6,915 nt of DNA from Bradyrhizobium sp. (GTDB lineage Bacteria; Pseudomonadota; Alphaproteobacteria; Rhizobiales; Xanthobacteraceae). The notes under the pieces were generated by a model. That model saw nothing but the letters and a program-made list of their open reading frames with translations, was not told the DNA's origin and searched no databases. Where the stretch lies: assembly GCA_025960445.1 (NCBI GenBank), contig JAICIT010000135.1, forward strand, positions 1-6,915. The letters are read 5' to 3'. Shown in pieces: positions 6,402 through 6,915 of this stretch (its first letter is position 1; each line of letters opens with the position of its first letter). A program made the position numbers and the translations under genes.

Positions 6402-6530
6402 GACCACACGACTTCGCCGTCCACTTTCGCACGTTTCGTCAAGCGCGCTATTAGCGTCCATCGCATCCCGTCCCGCGTTCGTGACGATCGCGAGCCGCCC
6501 CTGTGTGGGACAGGACCCGATCGCTCTATG

Positions 6531-6839
6531 CCTGCGTCTAGTAACTCGTCAAGCGTTATTTCGGAAAATCAGAAAGCGATCGCGAAGCGCTATCCCCCGC
6601 CCCTCACTCAGGATCGAACCGGGCGAAACCAGCTCAAAGATCGTCATGGGCTGCAGGCCACCCGCCTCCAGGATGCAGTCAACCTGGCCGTTGGGCCAAT
6701 TTTGCGCGGACCCGGTCCGATCGCCGCGGCTCGGCGCACGGGGAAGTCGGGCCTGACAGGCCGGCATTGCCCGATCGCGATCACCCCTGTAAACGATGCC
6801 GGCACCGTTGCCGGCCATCGCGCGCGGCCGCTCGCGGCG
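6531..6839. other. intergenic stretch upstream of the tRNA, no gene seen
   Basis: Frames are open on both strands here, but each runs through the tRNA or starts inside it, has no convincing ribosome site and resembles no family I know. A GCCGGC-ACCGTT-GCCGGC hairpin (6798-6815) and a GC-rich leader precede the tRNA. Confidence 0.5.
6767..6793 (+). promoter_or_regulatory. weak candidate promoter of the tRNA gene
   Basis: TTGCCC (6767-6772) and TGTAAA (6788-6793) lie 15 nt apart and match -35 and -10 hexamers at about four of six positions each. Transcription would begin about 40 nt before the tRNA, leaving a leader for RNase P to remove. The spacer is short and the match modest, so this is only the best guess in a GC-rich region. 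Confidence 0.25.
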
Positions 6840-6915
6840 GGGCCTGTAGCTCAATGGTTAGAGCCGGCCGCTCATAACGGTCTGGTTGCAGGTTCGAGTC
6901 CTGCCGGGCCCACCA
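6840..6915 (+). tRNA. tRNA-Ile2 (anticodon CAU, read AUA after lysidine modification)
   Basis: A complete 76-nt cloverleaf with encoded CCA. The acceptor stem GGGCCTG pairs with CGGGCCC (one T-G pair), discriminator A. The D stem is GCTC/GAGC with an 8-nt loop holding GG; the anticodon stem GGCCG/CGGTC encloses CTCATAA with anticodon CAT at 6873-6875; the variable loop is 5 nt; the T arm is GCAGG-TTCGAGT-CCTGC. CAU could mean elongator Met, initiator Met or Ile2. Initiator is ruled out by the normal first acceptor pair and the anticodon stem lacking three G-C pairs at its base. The C4-G69 and C5-G68 pairs, which TilS uses to choose Ile2 over Met in E. coli, and the short D loop AATGGTTA as in E. 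coli ileX, favour Ile2. The window ends exactly at its last base. Confidence 0.85.

Larger units (their letters stand above)
6093..6530 (-). repeat. long structured dispersed repeat (Bradyrhizobium type), approximate limits
   Basis: Read on the minus strand this begins with CATAGAGCGATCGGGTCCTG and runs through GTCACGAACGCGGGACGGG, hairpins and a pair of GGGAATGCCGG inverted copies. From memory, the same order of blocks occurs in very many intergenic copies in Bradyrhizobium and relatives, where it is often mis-annotated as small hypothetical proteins containing RPAFPAPS-like strings; here the 64-residue frame 6287-6093 (MPDDLGVTVVTTLV...) is one of these. Stops break the frame upstream and no ribosome site stands out, so I regard it as noncoding. 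The limits are approximate: the right end near 6530 is where the recognised block starts, the left end near the 6116-6134 direct repeat. Function is unknown. Confidence 0.65.

Noticed and set aside
5600..6530. CRISPR array
   Set aside because: Repeats are few, unequally spaced, of different families and mostly inverted; there is no regular repeat-spacer pattern and no cas gene.
6549..6854. 101-residue minus-strand ORF
   Set aside because: Its start codon lies inside the tRNA on the opposite strand and its sequence matches no family that I know.
6528..6915. Plus-strand frame from ATG 6528, open to the window end
   Set aside because: It runs straight through the tRNA, producing the familiar VAQWLEP-type artefact of translated tRNA genes, and has no recognisable domain.

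Overview
The window looks like a piece of an alphaproteobacterial chromosome, most likely Bradyrhizobium or a close relative (Nitrobacteraceae, e.g. Rhodopseudomonas or Afipia). The reasons are high GC, the style of the periplasmic binding proteins, and above all the dispersed repeats between 5600 and 6530, which I recognise from memory as typical of that group. No database search was possible, so the taxonomic call is an inference.

Region 1 (1-3059, minus strand) is one compact four-gene operon. In transcription order it holds a permease (tupB-like), an ATPase (tupC-like), a periplasmic oxyanion-binding protein (tupA-like) and a MoeA-like molybdopterin gene that runs off the left edge. Together they form a tungstate/molybdate ABC importer coupled to a gene for inserting the metal into the pterin cofactor. 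The MoeA-like gene is easy to miss because it has no stop inside the window and a long antisense ORF (8-727) covers it. A palindrome-rich, unusually AT-rich patch at 3078-3106, just upstream of the permease start, is the best candidate for the operon's operator/promoter.

Region 2 (3267-5499) holds two convergent genes, each encoding a solute-binding protein without any transporter partner in the window. The first is a LivK-type (Peripla_BP_6) ABC binding protein on the plus strand. The second is a TAXI-type TRAP binding protein on the minus strand. A 13-pair hairpin at 4499-4529 lies between their stop codons and probably terminates one or both.

Region 3 (5500-6839) has no convincing protein-coding gene. 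It is a mosaic of at least three kinds of dispersed palindromic repeat: a truncated copy of a short element, a nested REP/BIME-like inverted repeat, a full element with 13-bp terminal inverted repeats, and a long structured repeat of about 400 bp. Perfect or near-perfect direct repeats (34-36 nt and 19 nt) link the pieces, suggesting repeats inserted into or duplicated next to other repeats.

Region 4 (6840-6915) is a complete tRNA with a CAU anticodon. Its acceptor pairs and short D-loop fit isoleucine tRNA2 (read as AUA after lysidine modification) rather than methionine tRNA. The window ends exactly at its CCA.

I found no clear sign of a novel defence, mobile or biosynthetic system. The points most worth a second look are the MoeA-like tail of the tup operon with its candidate operator, and the repeat mosaic.
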